The notes under the pieces were generated by a model. It saw nothing but the letters and a program-made list of their open reading frames with translations. It was not told where the DNA came from and did no database searches. DNA of 64,000 nt from Plutella xylostella (lineage: Eukaryota > Arthropoda > Insecta > Lepidoptera > Plutellidae): NCBI RefSeq assembly GCF_932276165.1, contig NC_064001.1:7819501-7883500 (forward strand), read 5' to 3'. Of the stretch, positions 1 through 12,197 are shown in pieces (within the stretch, counting starts at the first letter, position 1; every line of letters starts with the position of its first letter). The position numbers were made by a program, and so were the translations under genes.

Positions 1-1837
1 ACAAAGTGACTACCTAATCTTAATTCGTATTCTATCGTAATTTTTACCACAATACAAATAAAACGTTACCCAAAAATAAACAGACACACCGCAAATAAAG
101 CCTCTTGACAATTTTATTATATTATTGATAACCTAAAAGATTGCCTTCAATGGCATGTGTAAACAGCCACGTTCTTTCATTCTTGGAGTTTGCCCGCAAT
201 GGCTTCACTTAAGGGGAGAAAGGGTCGATTGCCAATGTTTGAACTGGGATAATCCTAGCACCAATATTTGACGAGGGCCGAACGTATCGTACAGATGGGA
301 ACGGGATCATATTGGGAAACTTTTGCCCTTGACTTTTTCGGAGACCGACGGCACGACTCCGTTGAGCTTTTTAATCTGTGACACGGCACATCATGTTGTA
401 AGGCGAAACAAGGTAGGTACATTCAATTTAGTTTTTCTTACAGCATTTTATATTCCTATACATTGTATGTATGGGCGATCGATAGCTTAAACATTTATTA
501 TTATTTAATTATGACTGTTATGATATTATTACATGAAGAAATATTCAATTAAACTTGTCAACAAGTTCAAAACTTACGATTTATACTAAATAAGCAAGTA
601 TATTTTGAGATACTTTCCTAAGAAAAGCTAAAGAATGTGCTAGAAAATTCATAGCAGCTTCGTATAGAAGTTATGGTAATGCCGGTTGTGTTTGAGACAC
701 GACACTATCCGGAGAAAATATTCACACGACTCCAGCTGGCTTTAAAATATCAAATATTTTCCTATTTCTGAGAAAACACTGTGAAAACTTGTCCTGAAAG
801 ATCGGGGTAAACTACAAGAGTATGCAGCTGCATACATTCTAGGTATACTGAACTGGGTAAAACCTTAAAGAGTGTAATTGACTCGAGTAATATTTTTTTT
901 TCTCCGTCGATTAAAATGTTGGATTCGCTACTACACTAGAAAATACCAAAAAATAATCAAATCTTTAATCACACTAGCCGTGGATCGGGTCACTTCGTAT
1001 CGTAAATAAAAATACTGAAATAATAAAAATAGTTTTCTGTTAGACTCATTGATAAAGAAGAGGAAAGAAGTAAACCTTTGTATTGTTTCATTACGTGTTC
1101 TTGACATGTGTCCATTGTTATACTTACGTCCAAACAGGTAACATTGTTTCTAGGTGTTCAAAATGTAATGTATGTCTGGCAGTGGTAGATGTTAACTGCA
1201 ACACGGTACATAATTATGACTGTTTGTATAAAAAATATACTTACTACAATCCTGAATATTTCCTAGATTCCTAGATATATTTTTTTATCCGTGGCTTACT
1301 TCCCCTTGCCCCAAGCCGCAAACCGCATATGCCATATAATTTTTTCCGCATTGTCACCCGAAGCCGGCTTTCGTTTCATTTAAAAACAGCATTTCATCAG
1401 GATTTAGCGGTAAAAAAAGGCGTTGTGTCTGCGACCGACATGTGGTCTTAAAACGTTATCCGCAGTTCGGTTTGCGGTGTTACGCCGACATTTTTCAACA
1501 CTGACCCGATGTGGATTGTGTGGCTCTGGCGCCTTATTGTGTGCTTCTGTGGTTTGAATGTGTGTGAACATTGGTGTGAACAGCCTTGCGATTCTATAAA
1601 GCTAATTGTCAAAACTCGATTCTGAATCCGGAGTTGGCATTCTGTAATTTCCGCAATTTCGAAATTTTGACAAATAATGTATGAGATGACATACGTGAAG
1701 TGAAAGGTGAAGGGAGAATGAAGATCGAAGTGAGATGTCTGATTTTACAGAATGGCAATGCAGACGCTCCCTAGCTTGGCCGGAGATGTCCACATATATT
1801 ACGATTATTAGTATAATGTGACTGGAGCAGGAGCAGG
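1..1837. other. No gene seen; AT-rich DNA
   Basis: Only short open frames occur here, with no recognisable motif and no splice-bounded exon that I could support on either strand. The DNA is AT-rich and typical of moth intergenic sequence. A coding exon without a recognisable domain could be missed. Confidence 0.5.
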
Positions 1838-1892
1838 AGCAGACGACCAAATCAACTGGTTACAAAGTAACCAGTTGATTTGGTCGTCTGCT
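1838..1892. repeat. Perfect 26-bp inverted repeat with 3-nt loop
   Basis: Bases 1838-1863 are the exact reverse complement of 1867-1892, separated by AAA. The left arm begins AGCAGACGACCAAATC. No target-site duplication was seen. It follows a short GAGCAG-type simple repeat. A 26-bp perfect stem with a triloop is unlikely by chance and suggests a recent foldback event or a very small palindromic insertion. Confidence 0.9.
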
Positions 1893-1954
1893 ATTTATGA
1901 ATGATTATGCAAATTTCAGATTTCAGTAGAGTACTTTAGTTTATTCACAAACCT

Positions 1955-2075
1955 ACATTTATGAAGTTACGTAAAACTGAGCATTGTTGCTGCATCCACT
2001 TTTCACCAGACCAGTAGGTATAGTGTCAGTACGAAGGTAATAGATGGGTGGATCATCCTTTAGACGTAAAAAAGT
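1955..2075 (-). repeat. Diverged SINE body fragment
   Basis: The stretch reading TGCTGCATCCACTTTTCACC resembles the body of the SINE at 9600-9862 (TGCTGCGCCCACTTTTCGCC) and continues with a similar AATAG-GGG segment. The tRNA-like head is absent, so this is a truncated, older copy. Confidence 0.4.
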
Positions 2076-4984
2076 GCTTCAGCCAATATCAGATATCGCG
2101 AAAGATGTTATAATTAGACAATAAGGGCCCGGAATGTTCAACTTATTTCACGCTTCGAACAGATCGCGCCCGCGAAACATATCTATAATCACATGTAAGT
2201 ATTGTATACCTTTGTTGTAATTACATTGATCAGTGCAAACATGATAGAGAACCAAGTTGTAGCAAAATATACATTTTCACATAAAGTAAGACATGCTCAA
2301 AGATATCATTACGATTTACTGGACAAACTAATTCCTCGAGATATAGGCATATACCTATTTACAGTAAATTTTCACGATGAAAATTGTAAGGACTCGTTCA
2401 CAGGTTTATTTTGCTGTACACAGACAAAACCGTTGACGTCGTAATTATTAACTATTATGATATTTACTAACTGTAATTCCAGATCATTGAGTATGAATGG
2501 TCACCCGAGTCCGCATTGTTCAATTTTCTAGATAATATACATGCAGATATATGACACAACAGTTAAACAGAATTCTCCTAAGCAGTCCCAGACAGACACA
2601 CAAACAACAGGAGCGGAAAAATAAACACCAACTCGTTCTAAATAGAAAGGTTGAGAGGAGATTTCGAGGGGCCAGCAAATTTACTTAGTAGCGGGCATTT
2701 GTATCGAGTGGACTAATTAATATACTTGAGACACGCATACTTGAATAATAATAGCGGCATCCGCCGTAGCAAATAAAATACGAGTATTAATAATATGCCA
2801 CTAAAGTTTTGGGCAAAATATGATATTAATCAACCTGAAAGAATGATAAGTGTTATTAGTTTTACGTCTGAAAAAGTATCTATGTAGTCACGTAGCAAAT
2901 TAACAAGTTATACAATATTTTTTTAAATATATCTTTTTTCTGAAAATAATCGCATGAGAGTCCAGTTTAGTTTATAAATGAATTGGTAATAAACCACTCA
3001 GATACTAATTAATATAAATCAAAAATCTTAAATTTCACAAATATCATATATTATCTTTTACTTCACATTACTTATATGTAAAACAATTAATTACTTATGT
3101 ACTTACTTAGACACTTTCATCATTTAAGTACCTCCAAAAAATAAACCAAATCCATTATCGAGTCCCGCCCCACGCGTACACAGGTGTACTTGTTTATCTA
3201 CTACTATGTTTATCCACGTGCACTGAAAATGGAGCCGGCCATATTATTGTTACTTCGACCGCTATTATTCCAACTATTTTCCCTAGTTCTTCGGACAAAC
3301 TATTAACTACAGCTGTAACAGAAACAACCCTAACTGTCGGTTACTTTTTACCAAACGGATAGCGAGACTCATTTCATGTTTTAGACGAGCTACTTAAAGT
3401 CCTTGTTACGGGCTGGATGAAGAAGAAAGTTTAAAGAAATAAAAGCGGTTCACGTTTGCCCACTGTTCCACTTCCATTTAACTTCACTGCTTGCTCGTGG
3501 AATTGTTTAGTGGGCAACCTGGGAAGTTGAAATCTCTTTCCTTATACATGAGTATAGTTGATTAGATTCCCTGGGATGGTAGACTAGGCGTTGTATATTG
3601 TGTAGCTACCTGGATTAGGAATTTAGTTCTAATTGAGCCGGAATTAACTTTGGTTATCATTCGTGGTACTTAGTAATTCGATAAGTTTGTAAGTGACTAT
3701 CTTAGAAGTCATAAAAACATAACTCATACTCATAACATAAGTGAGGGTGTTTCGCCGGCAAACAATAATAAAAACAAAACAATATCGTTGATCAAATGAA
3801 ACTCCGTTTGGACCTGCTTCTGGCAATGTCCGAGCCTCTTGGACCTACTCCAAACATGTTAGAGCACTTGTTCTAGATTGCTGTATTGTTGATACTTAAA
3901 TATATTTTGCTACATATTTTGGTTTACACGGTAACCTTCCATTGTTGTGGTTACATAATGTTAGATGAGCTTAGCACTTGACTAAAAAGACGATATAAGA
4001 CGATATCCATCATAGTCCTTTCCTACATGTGAAAAAATATTAATTACTTACTTGAGGATGAGTCACGCTACACGCCCCGGCCGGGGCACGGTGTATGAAG
4101 CACAGAACACATTTACTCTGTATGAAGTTCGACACTGAATATAACACTAACCAGATATTGATGTTGATTCTGAAGGCAGAAATTCTAATTTTAATGCTGT
4201 CAAACTAAAAAAATTGCTAGCATAAAATGACATTTACGGATACAATCATAGAGTCGAATTTTAAACAAAGAAATTAAGGTTTTGACGTCTCTAAATTTAA
4301 AATTTCCGCCTTCAGAATCGATATCATTGTCTACTATACTTACCTCATACTGAAATTTTCGGAATTTTATTACCAGTCTCGGTAATGTCGATTGATTACA
4401 CTATTAATGTAATGTAGCCTTAACAACGTGTCCATAATTTACTTCATATTTCACTTAGTTTTTAGCTACAATTTATATACGAGCAAAAGTTGTACTGAAA
4501 GTTTCGGAGGTAGATAAGTACGATGGTGGTTATCAGTTTCGCTGAAACTTTAATACAGGAATATATTTTAAAGTAAAACAGCGATGCTTGTGAAATTGCA
4601 GTCCCATAAGATATTCTGAGGACGGCGGAACAAACACAAGATGAATGGCTCACAGACGAATGCTTTAAAGTTTTCTAGTTTTTGTGCAAGAGAATATTTC
4701 TTATTCGTTTCGCATATTTTTGCATGTATATTTTTATATCACAGTTCATTTCCATGGAAATTACTTAGCAGGTAATTTTTAAAATTATATTTAAATTAAT
4801 ATTATTACCAACAGATCATACTACCTGTAAACCTACGCTTACTATTAACGTAGACACAATACAATATAAAAATATTTTAATTTTTCATTGATTTAGCAAG
4901 AATCACCTAGCAGAGTCCAAAATCATAACATAGTAGCACCTTATTAAAATGAAGGATGTAATCCTTGTAATCAAATTGGTTCTA
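2076..4984. other. No gene seen
   Basis: I found no supported exon, RNA gene or clear repeat boundary in this AT-rich stretch. Open frames of 60-80 codons are present but lack domain signatures or splice context. Confidence 0.45.
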
Positions 4985-5725
4985 CCTTTTTTGGCATAAG
5001 ATTTTTTTGCCTAATCTCGTATTGCATAGTAACGTTTGGTCAAAGTCTCGTTACGCCGAAAATCGTATGGCATAAATCTCGTTTAGTAAAAAGTTATTTC
5101 GCATAACATTGTTTAGCCTAATAATGGTATGGCCAAATCTTGAATAGCCTAATAATGCTATGGCATAGGTTTATACAAAGTAATAATATTCGTTTGGCTT
5201 TAACTTTGACGGAGCGTCTCCCTACATAGCGCAAACTGGTGCCTTGTATTGTTTCCGCTGTTTGGAAAACGCTCCGCTCCGCTTCGCTGCGCTCCGCTTT
5301 GGTTTTGATGAACATGTGCACCTAACACGCTCCTCCTCGCTTTGCTCGTCGTCGCACCTATTTTTAGGTTTCGATCTCATGGGGTTTGTAATAATTATAT
5401 TGGTCGTTAACTTTCGATTTTTTGATCATACAATATCGTGATTTTCGGGATGTAGGAGAAAAATACCACAATTTGTACATTTACTACATACTTAATATAT
5501 TACTTATTAAGATAACATTAGGAGAAACAAGATTATACATAGGTATAGACGAACATAAATTTGAGCAAACGAAACTTAGGTGTTTAAAGATTGTGCCTAA
5601 AGAGTTTTAGACGAAACGAGCCTTATGCCACATAAGTCTTGGCAAAGTGATGGTTCGGCCAAAAAAGTTTAGACCATACGAGTTATGCGAAATGAGTTTT
5701 GGTCAATAAAGATTATGCCAGATGA
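4985..5725. repeat. Quasi-periodic foldback-like repeat (GGCATAA units)
   Basis: The left part (about 4990-5170) repeats short phrases such as TTGGCATAAGAT, TTGCCTAATCTCG and TATGGCATAAATCTCG. The right part (about 5605-5725) repeats the reverse complements, such as CTTATGCCACATAAG and GATTATGCCAGATGAG. The ends are imperfect inverted copies (TTGGTTCTACC left; GGTTCCGCTC on the complementary strand at the right). The middle has a GC-rich CGCTCC-rich core. It looks like a non-autonomous foldback element; I do not recognise a named family. Confidence 0.55.
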
Positions 5726-7897
5726 GCGGAACCCAATCAAATTACCTACCTCTAGGCACCGAATTTACGACGCACATATTTTGTGCGAAAGCTTTAACTT
5801 TGCCGATTAATTTACAATTCACATCCAAGGTTCCGTAATTTCCATATGCCTCGTATTTCAGTATACTTACTGGCTTTTTAATTTTTTCATATTCATATTT
5901 TGAAAAGTGATAAATAGGATGTGAAATTATGATTATGCTAGAATGTTTATTGTGTCTTATACAAAGTAGCTATGTACTTACTTACATTTTATACCACTTA
6001 CTTAAAATTTCAACCACAATATCAAAGTTCATAATAATTGTAATTATACATAATTAATACTAACAAAAAAAATCATGTGGAAATAAGATATATCCAAGTC
6101 TGCGTTGTTCTATGTAAAATAATGAAGTCGTCAACCGAAACCCTCTAAACAAATGGTCATTGGCTTTCCCGCGGAATCCCGAAAGAATCCTTTGCCAACG
6201 ATATTTCTTATCATAAATTAATCAAAGGCAACAGTGAGCTGTTTTCAGCGCAATATTCCTTTTGAAGCGGGCCTCGGAAGGTGTCCAATAAATTGGGGAC
6301 TTTATTAAATTTTCAGGCCAGACACCACTTCAAACATGGCTCGTTGGAAATCACGAATCGCGGAATATTGAAAAATAAATCAACAATTCAAATGTTTTTG
6401 TTCGGAATGCCTACATTAGGGCCGTTCTTGTTCTGTCCATTTTATGCTTTATTACCTTTGTACAACCTACCTTAATTCTGCATAAGTACCTATAACTATT
6501 TGAATGGTGCATAAATTTATGATGCAAACCATAGCATAATATCGATTCCAAAAGAACAATTTACTATTATTGTATCTTCGAATTTATAAAGTCATGCATT
6601 TAAAAAACTAGAAAAGACTAGAAACTCAATTTACCTGCACACGGAAACTGAAGCCCCAAAAACGCACGCGCGAATAAAATTCCGTAGGTGACGGGTACAA
6701 TTGAGGGCGAAAAAGTTTTAGGAACAAACCGAACCAAGCGAAATCTATTGTCAACGATTCTGTTGATTACTACAAAGGAGAAAATCGTATAATAAGAAAT
6801 GAAAAGATGCTTTGAGTGGTGCTACGGATTTATTTGAGACGGCACTTTATAAGATTTGATTACTTCGCGCTGCTGATTATGTGACAACTAGCTTCCTATC
6901 CGAGGGTAAGAGCAGTCATCTAAGTCTAAACTATCCAAGTTCCCCAATAATCCAATAATGCATCCTGGCTTGAAGACACGCGAATAGTTTGAGGAGGATT
7001 ATAAGATTTGAAACTTGAGCATAAAGCTTTAGTAACTTTACTTGTTAGGTATTTCCAAAAAACGTTGATTATGTAATTATTTCGTGTGTAAATTGAGATT
7101 TATACAGTTTATGGATAACTTTGAGATGTTAATACATATCTACTCATTTACTCTAGTCTTACCTAAAGTTTTAGGAGATACAGAAACACGGTGGTGGTGC
7201 ATGAGTCTATAGCCGGCTGTGCTACACTACTTAAAGCACACCTGCGACTAGTGATGTGACATTACAGGAATTATTGAAAAATTGGCACCGGGAACTTTCA
7301 TTATAGGTAAGTAATGGTTTATTTTTAAACAATTTGGTTTGTGTCCCGCCCGTCATAAATACTTAGGCAAAGATACGCCAGTGCTTCTCGCAAAATAAAT
7401 TCCTGTAGGCTTTGGCTGACACCTATTAAAATTCAGGTTTTAGTGTAAACATTCAATAATTATGTTCATTATGTATGTAATGAAAGTATGCAAAATAAAA
7501 ATTTGCCCGATTATGGAAATAAATAAAATGACTGTAGCTATTAATGGCTAATACTAGCAGGTCCTTGGTGACCCACTTATCTTATACCATATACATATGT
7601 ATAAGCTAAATACATTTTATGTCAATTAAAATGATAATACAAATTATAAAAAGAAATAATAAATTGCTTTCCCTGAAACAGAAGAAGAAAGGCTTTTCTC
7701 AGGAGAAGACGATAGCAATGTTGCCAGAGTTCCGGTGGTACAACATTACCTGCGAGTGTCAACAGACGTAAGTTCCACCTGAAATACGGGAAAACTTCAG
7801 GAGACTTTACTGGAACTACTGTGAAGCGTTTTCATTAGACGCGGATTTTCTGTAAGCATTTTCAGTACAGCTACGCAGAATCTTAGATAAAAATTTA
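5726..7897. other. No gene seen
   Basis: No exon with domain signature or splice context was found on either strand. The last exon of the neighbouring odorant receptor ends at 8312, so this is probably intergenic. Confidence 0.45.
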
Positions 7898-8232
7898 GAG
7901 CGGTGGTAGCTCAGTCGGGTGAGCGCCCGCTTCTCAATCAAGAGATGCGGGTTCGAATCCCGACGCTGACATGTACCAATGAGTTCTTTTAACTTAAGTA
8001 CAATGTATACCATCGCTCTTACGGTGAAGGAAAACATCGTGAGGAAACCTGCATATCTAGATCTAGCACATCTAGATATGTGAACCCACCAACCCGCAGT
8101 GGACCAGCGTGGTGGGAAATGGTCCAAGCTTAGGAAGGCAGTTTAGACCTTGGGGATATGCACAAAGGTTCCACTCGAGAGAGCCAGGTGCAGGTACTTA
8201 CACCCCCACAGAGAATAGAATAGAATAGAATA
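7898..8232 (+). repeat. tRNA-headed SINE, near full length
   Basis: The head carries an A box (TAGCTCAGTCGG) and B box (GGTTCGAATCC) in tRNA-like order. A lepidopteran-type body follows (CGCTCTTACGGTGAAGGAAA), then GAACCCACCAACC, GTGGTGGGAAATGG and GATATGCACAAAGG. It ends in an (AATAG)n simple repeat at about 8213-8232. Other copies are at 13719-14025 (minus), 32395-32716 and 41687-42008. Confidence 0.85.
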
Positions 8233-8311
8233 GGTATTACTATATGTTTTAATAATTACTTGACTCATTTCTTTTTAAAATCTTAGACCTTGAAGACTTA
8301 GACTCGAAATC

Positions 8312-11300
8312 TTAGTACATGACTGCGAAGAATGAGTATGAAGAACGAAGTATCTGAAATAAAAACGGGATCATTTTAATATCTCAGCTCGTTATTCTGA
8401 AAAAATATTCTCAGACTATTGGAAGTTCTGTGAAATACTTATTTGGGAAAGTAATAGGCACCTTATTTTGGCTTTGGCTTGCACTAATCCTTGCATTAAC
8501 AGCGTTTATTATTTGAGACCTAAGTTATGTACCTAAAATTGGGTTATGTTTGGTAAAAGTTTTGCAGACATGTTATGTTTGATCAGATATTAGCATGTAG
8601 TGTACCACCAGCGAAAGGCCTCATTGTAGTCCATGTGTATGAATTAAAAAAAAAACACACCTAAGATATCAAATTTTCTCCTATAATTAAAGTAATAAAA
8701 ATTCTACTTAGAGCTAATAATGTCAGAAGGGATAGCACGGGGCACAAGACGCACAGATCGAGACGTGACAAGAGTTCTCCGCTCACATTTCTGTGCGTCT
8801 TGCACCCCGTGCTTGGCTTTCTGGTTTACTCCATCTCACCGAGATAAAGTTCCTATAAGACAGGTCGAAGATCCCGAAGGCGGTCATGACGACGGGCGCC
8901 TGGCTGCGCATGAGGGACATGACCAGCAGGGGCCGGAGCGGGGCGCCGCCGCAGCGCTCCCAGCCGCTCTGGAATATGCACACGGGGACCAGGGACGCCT
9001 GCCGGGGCAAATAAGGCGAAAGTTTGTGAATATTTGTGTATGTTTGTTTCTTCTTCACGACAAAACGGCTGAACCTATTTTAATAAAATTTAGTATGGAG
9101 TTAGCTGACACCCTAGATTAACACACAGGCTACTTTTTATAGCGGAATTCCCACGGGAAAACTTTTAAAGGTGAAGCAAAGTTCGCGGGAACATCTAGTT
9201 AATAATAAATATATCGTTTATTAGCCGTCATGACGACGGGCGCCTGGCTGCGCATGAGGGACATGACCCGCTCTGGAATATGCACACGGGGACCAGGGAT
9301 GCCTGCTGGGGGCAATGTAATCATAAGGTAAGAGAATTAAGGCCCGGGTCTCCTATTACGCGCCGTAGATCGCGTCCAGCGTCACGCCGTAGGCCGCGTC
9401 ACTATGCTCACTACGTCTACGCGCCAACGTCGGCGTGTGAGGGAGACCGCATCAGTACATTTCTATAGTGAGCATCGTGACGCGGCCCACGGCGCGACGC
9501 TGGACGCGACCTACAGCGAAAATAGGAGACCCAGGCCTAAACACAAAATTTGTGTAAGTATTGCTTACGACGCAAATTGAAAAAAAAACACACAAAAACA
9601 CAAACACACACGCACTCACGCCTTGTACTAATGTACTCCCTTGCGGGGTAGGCAGAGGTGCATTGCTGCGCCCACTTTTCGCCAGAGTGTTATGTTAGTC
9701 CCAATGTAATAGGGGGCGGGCCTATTGCAATTTTACGGGCACATCCAAGACCCGAGAACAAATAACTGTGTTTAAACAAATATCTGCACCAGCCGGGAAT
9801 CGAACCCGGGACCATCGGCTCAGTAGTCAGGGTCACTAACCACTACGCCATTCGGTCGTCTGAAAAAAAAAACTTCCGATTTAAAGTGTGTGTGCCAAAA
9901 TTGCCACCAATTAACAATGTGCAGAATACACTTTCTGGAGGTGCAGGGTGCGACACAGATGGAATGCGTGAAAACCGCGCGATGTCATTGGAATCGATTA
10001 GTATTGATTGGTTTTTGGAAAAGTTGATAATTATGGATTAATACCTCGCAAGTGATTTCTCCAGCGGCCATCATGTAAGTCCCCGTCAGAGCCAAAAGAC
10101 AAAGTATAAACGCCGTATTCGCAAGGATGAACGTGAAACTACGATCTCCGCTCTGAAAATACCAATACTTTTGTCAGGAACTTCAAATATAATATTCATC
10201 CCGTTATAGGGCCCACCCTAAAGAATAATGACTAATTTTTTACAATTTTTTACTGGTGTATTTATAATCATATGTGGTAGAACTATTTGTATCTTACGAA
10301 AAGCAGCGCGTGGTCTAATAAAATAAATGCCCTCTAACGCACTGACATGCAATGAATTAGTCCCAGTGACATGTTGTTGCAGTCCTATGGCACCCCAGAG
10401 GTGCAGAGGGTCTCCACGAACGTCCACCACTTCCGCCTATCTTCGGCTGTACTTTTGGCCTCGCTCCATCTAGTCACATATATGACATCAATGGCAAGTG
10501 TAAATTTTTCAATACTCGTAAGTGTATAATATAATTTTAAAACTTTATAACAGTTTGACTCACTACAAGCTTGATGAGGCACATGGACAGCAGCGTGATG
10601 CTCTGCACCACCTGGAAGCTGTACACGTTGCCCAGAGCCGTCTGCAGGTTCTTGGCGCACCTGGATCCACCAATGTAGAATTAGATCATATCGCCGTTTT
10701 TGAATGAGTACAACTCACTTAGGATACACAATCTAGAATCTAAATGAGCAGGTTTCCTCACGATATTTTCGTTCACCGTAAGAATTATTTTAGAACCATT
10801 ATTTTTGATCTTTGTGTATTATAAAATACAAATAAACAATACCTACCACAAAATCCTATCATGCAACTGGATGCCTTTAACGAACCCCTCCAAATACTCA
10901 TCCACGAGTTCGCTCTGATTCTTCTCGCTGACATTCTCCTCAAAGTTCCTCTTCAAGCTCAGGAAGAACAGTCGCAGGCTCCGGAACTTGAAGCCGAGGT
11001 AGATGAGGGCGGTGATGCAGACGCTGTCAGAGGCTACCATCACTGCGATGAGGTACCACCAGTGGAACTGCGTGGCCACCCGGGCTAGGGACACGAACCA
11101 GCCGCGGTCGTCGTTTTTAGGCCAGTAGGTTACGAGCGTGCGGACTGGGATACCTGGCAATCATCATCAACATCAGCCAATAATCATCCACTGCTGGACA
11201 TAGCTGACTTGGCCTCTCCCAAGGAGCGCCACAACACTCGGTCCTCGACCTTCCTCATCCAGCCACTACCGGCTACCTGCCTAAGGTCGTCGGTCCAGCG

Positions 11301-12197
11301 GGCAGTTTCGAAGTAATTTATAGAGGTAGTAACATCCAAGAGATTATGCTTATGGATGATTCACACACTGCGATTTAGTACGAGTGATTAGTGGGTGTTT
11401 AATAGACGTGCCTACATTGCTGGGGTTGCTATGTATAATATTTGCATATGATCTAGGTATGCCGCCATCTAGGCATTGCGGGGTATCATTACACGTCCAG
11501 TAGATAACTAGATAATCACTCCCACTACCTCTAGGTATACAGTGTGCCATTTAAGTCTGTAGTTTATTTAGTTCGAGATTCTTTAGTAAGTACATATTAA
11601 GTATATTAGTAGATTGTCAAAACCGAGAGCTATACCATACAAGAATAAATTGGACTAAGTAGTACCTAACTTGAAAATCTATTAAAAATTTCACAAACCT
11701 TCTCTGAAATGGAACATAATACCGTCGACTGTCGTCATAGACAAGCACAGTATCATACTCAGCGTCACGATACCGATGTAGACCTTGCTCTTCCTCACGG
11801 CAGCCGCTTCGGATGACGCAGAGAAAGTCGTCCGAGTGTCCTCAATCAGCCTCTGGTAAAACTTGCGAATCTTAAACCTGTTTAAGTAAACCACCAAGAA
11901 TTTCCCGAGCACTGTGGTGTGGGCCATGGAGAACTGTATGCAATCGTTGTTCTCCTTCAACGTCAGATCGCTCCGTAAGTTTGCTAGTACTTCGGAAAAC
12001 ACCACAGTAATAAGGTACGCGTTTGATATGAACATCCATATCGCGTACAGGATCTTCTGCACTCTGGACAGGTCCATAGCTTCGTACCAACAGTCTCCTA
12101 GGCCGAACACAAACAACGAACGACACACGCCCTTCGCAAATAATTTATCTGATATTTCTTTCTTCATTTTCATTTCACTTGGTGTAACTGCGGTCAA
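8312..12197 (-). CDS. Odorant receptor (insect Or family), six exons, complete
   Basis: Exons (minus): 12197-11699, 11153-10847, 10660-10564, 10152-10045, 8998-8840 and 8353-8312. All introns are GT-AG and the phases agree, giving 403 aa. The family forms odorant-gated cation channels with Orco in the dendrite membrane of olfactory neurons (family knowledge). Seen here: an N-terminal segment with DCWYEAMDLS, hydrophobic helices throughout, and the diagnostic C-terminal signature, in which LLVMSLMRSQAPVV and FGIFDLSYRNF lead into the short last exon ILRSSYSFFAVMY. The start is the first in-frame Met, followed by a typical soluble N-terminus. No frame-breaking change was seen. The intron between exons 4 and 5 holds a SINE, a foldback MITE and a broken copy of exon 5. 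The ligand cannot be inferred. Confidence 0.9.
8734..8813. repeat. Inverted repeat beside the odorant receptor exon 5 donor
   Basis: Bases 8734-8756 (AGCACGGGGCACAAGACGCA...) pair with 8791-8813 with two mismatches across a loop of about 34 nt. On the minus strand it starts 26 nt inside the last intron, just after the GTGAGA donor at 8839. It could form a stem in the pre-mRNA near the splice site. Confidence 0.8.
9015..9204 (+). mobile_element. Dispersed lepidopteran repeat ending in CTAGT (Helitron-like or RTE-tail-like)
   Basis: It shares its sequence with 31964-32219, 41291-41548 and, reversed, 19571-19781. Features are GCGAAAGTTTGTG near the start, GGCTGAACC, TTTTAATAAAATTT, ACACAGGCTACTTTTTAT and a terminal CGCGGGAACATCTAGT. 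The CTAG-type end suits a non-autonomous Helitron, but I cannot exclude a LINE tail. Confidence 0.55.
9226..9303 (-). pseudogene. Broken partial duplicate of odorant receptor exon 5
   Basis: This repeats receptor exon 5 (8840-8998) almost base for base, including the acceptor side, but lacks an internal 40-nt block, which shifts the frame. It stops abruptly after the equivalent of VVMTA, where AT-rich DNA begins. No donor is present. It lies in the intron upstream of the intact exon, with the CTAGT-ending repeat between them. It cannot encode the receptor signature. Confidence 0.85.
9339..9540. mobile_element. Long-TIR foldback MITE (TTAGGCC-GGGTCTCC ends)
   Basis: The left end TAAGGCCCGGGTCTCC and right end GGAGACCCAGGCCTA are inverted copies. 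Pairing continues inward through GATCGCGTCCAGCGTC and CACTATGCTCACTA, so most of the 200 bp folds on itself. It is much richer in GC than its surroundings. It lies in the odorant receptor intron between exons 4 and 5. Confidence 0.8.
9600..9862 (-). repeat. tRNA-headed SINE, second family
   Basis: Read on the minus strand it begins with a tRNA-like head: A box TGGCGTAGTGGTTAGTGACC and B box GGTTCGATTCC. The body holds GGTCTTGGATGTGCCCG and a region matching the fragment at 1955-2075. It ends near CACAAACACACACGC on the plus strand. It sits in the odorant receptor intron. Confidence 0.75.
10733..10790 (-). repeat. SINE body fragment
   Basis: GCAGGTTTCCTCACGATATT followed by TTCGTTCACCGTAAGA matches the body of the SINE at 13719-14025. 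The tRNA head is missing. It lies in the odorant receptor intron between exons 2 and 3. Confidence 0.6.
11160..11312 (-). mobile_element. RTE-type LINE 3' end fragment
   Basis: The minus strand reads RWTDDLRQVAGSGWMRK followed by WRSLGEA, the end of the endonuclease-reverse transcriptase ORF common in Lepidoptera, then runs into a TGATGATGATGA-type tail. It lies just upstream of the acceptor of odorant receptor exon 2. It is 5'-truncated and inactive. Confidence 0.75.

Noticed and set aside
7898..7975. Possible tRNA gene
   Set aside because: The A and B boxes belong to a SINE head: it continues into a repeated body and recurs at several sites, some with a mutated B box.
8720..9121. Plus-strand 133-codon frame
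   Set aside because: It overlaps odorant receptor exon 5 and a repeat in antisense; the receptor frame carries the family signature.
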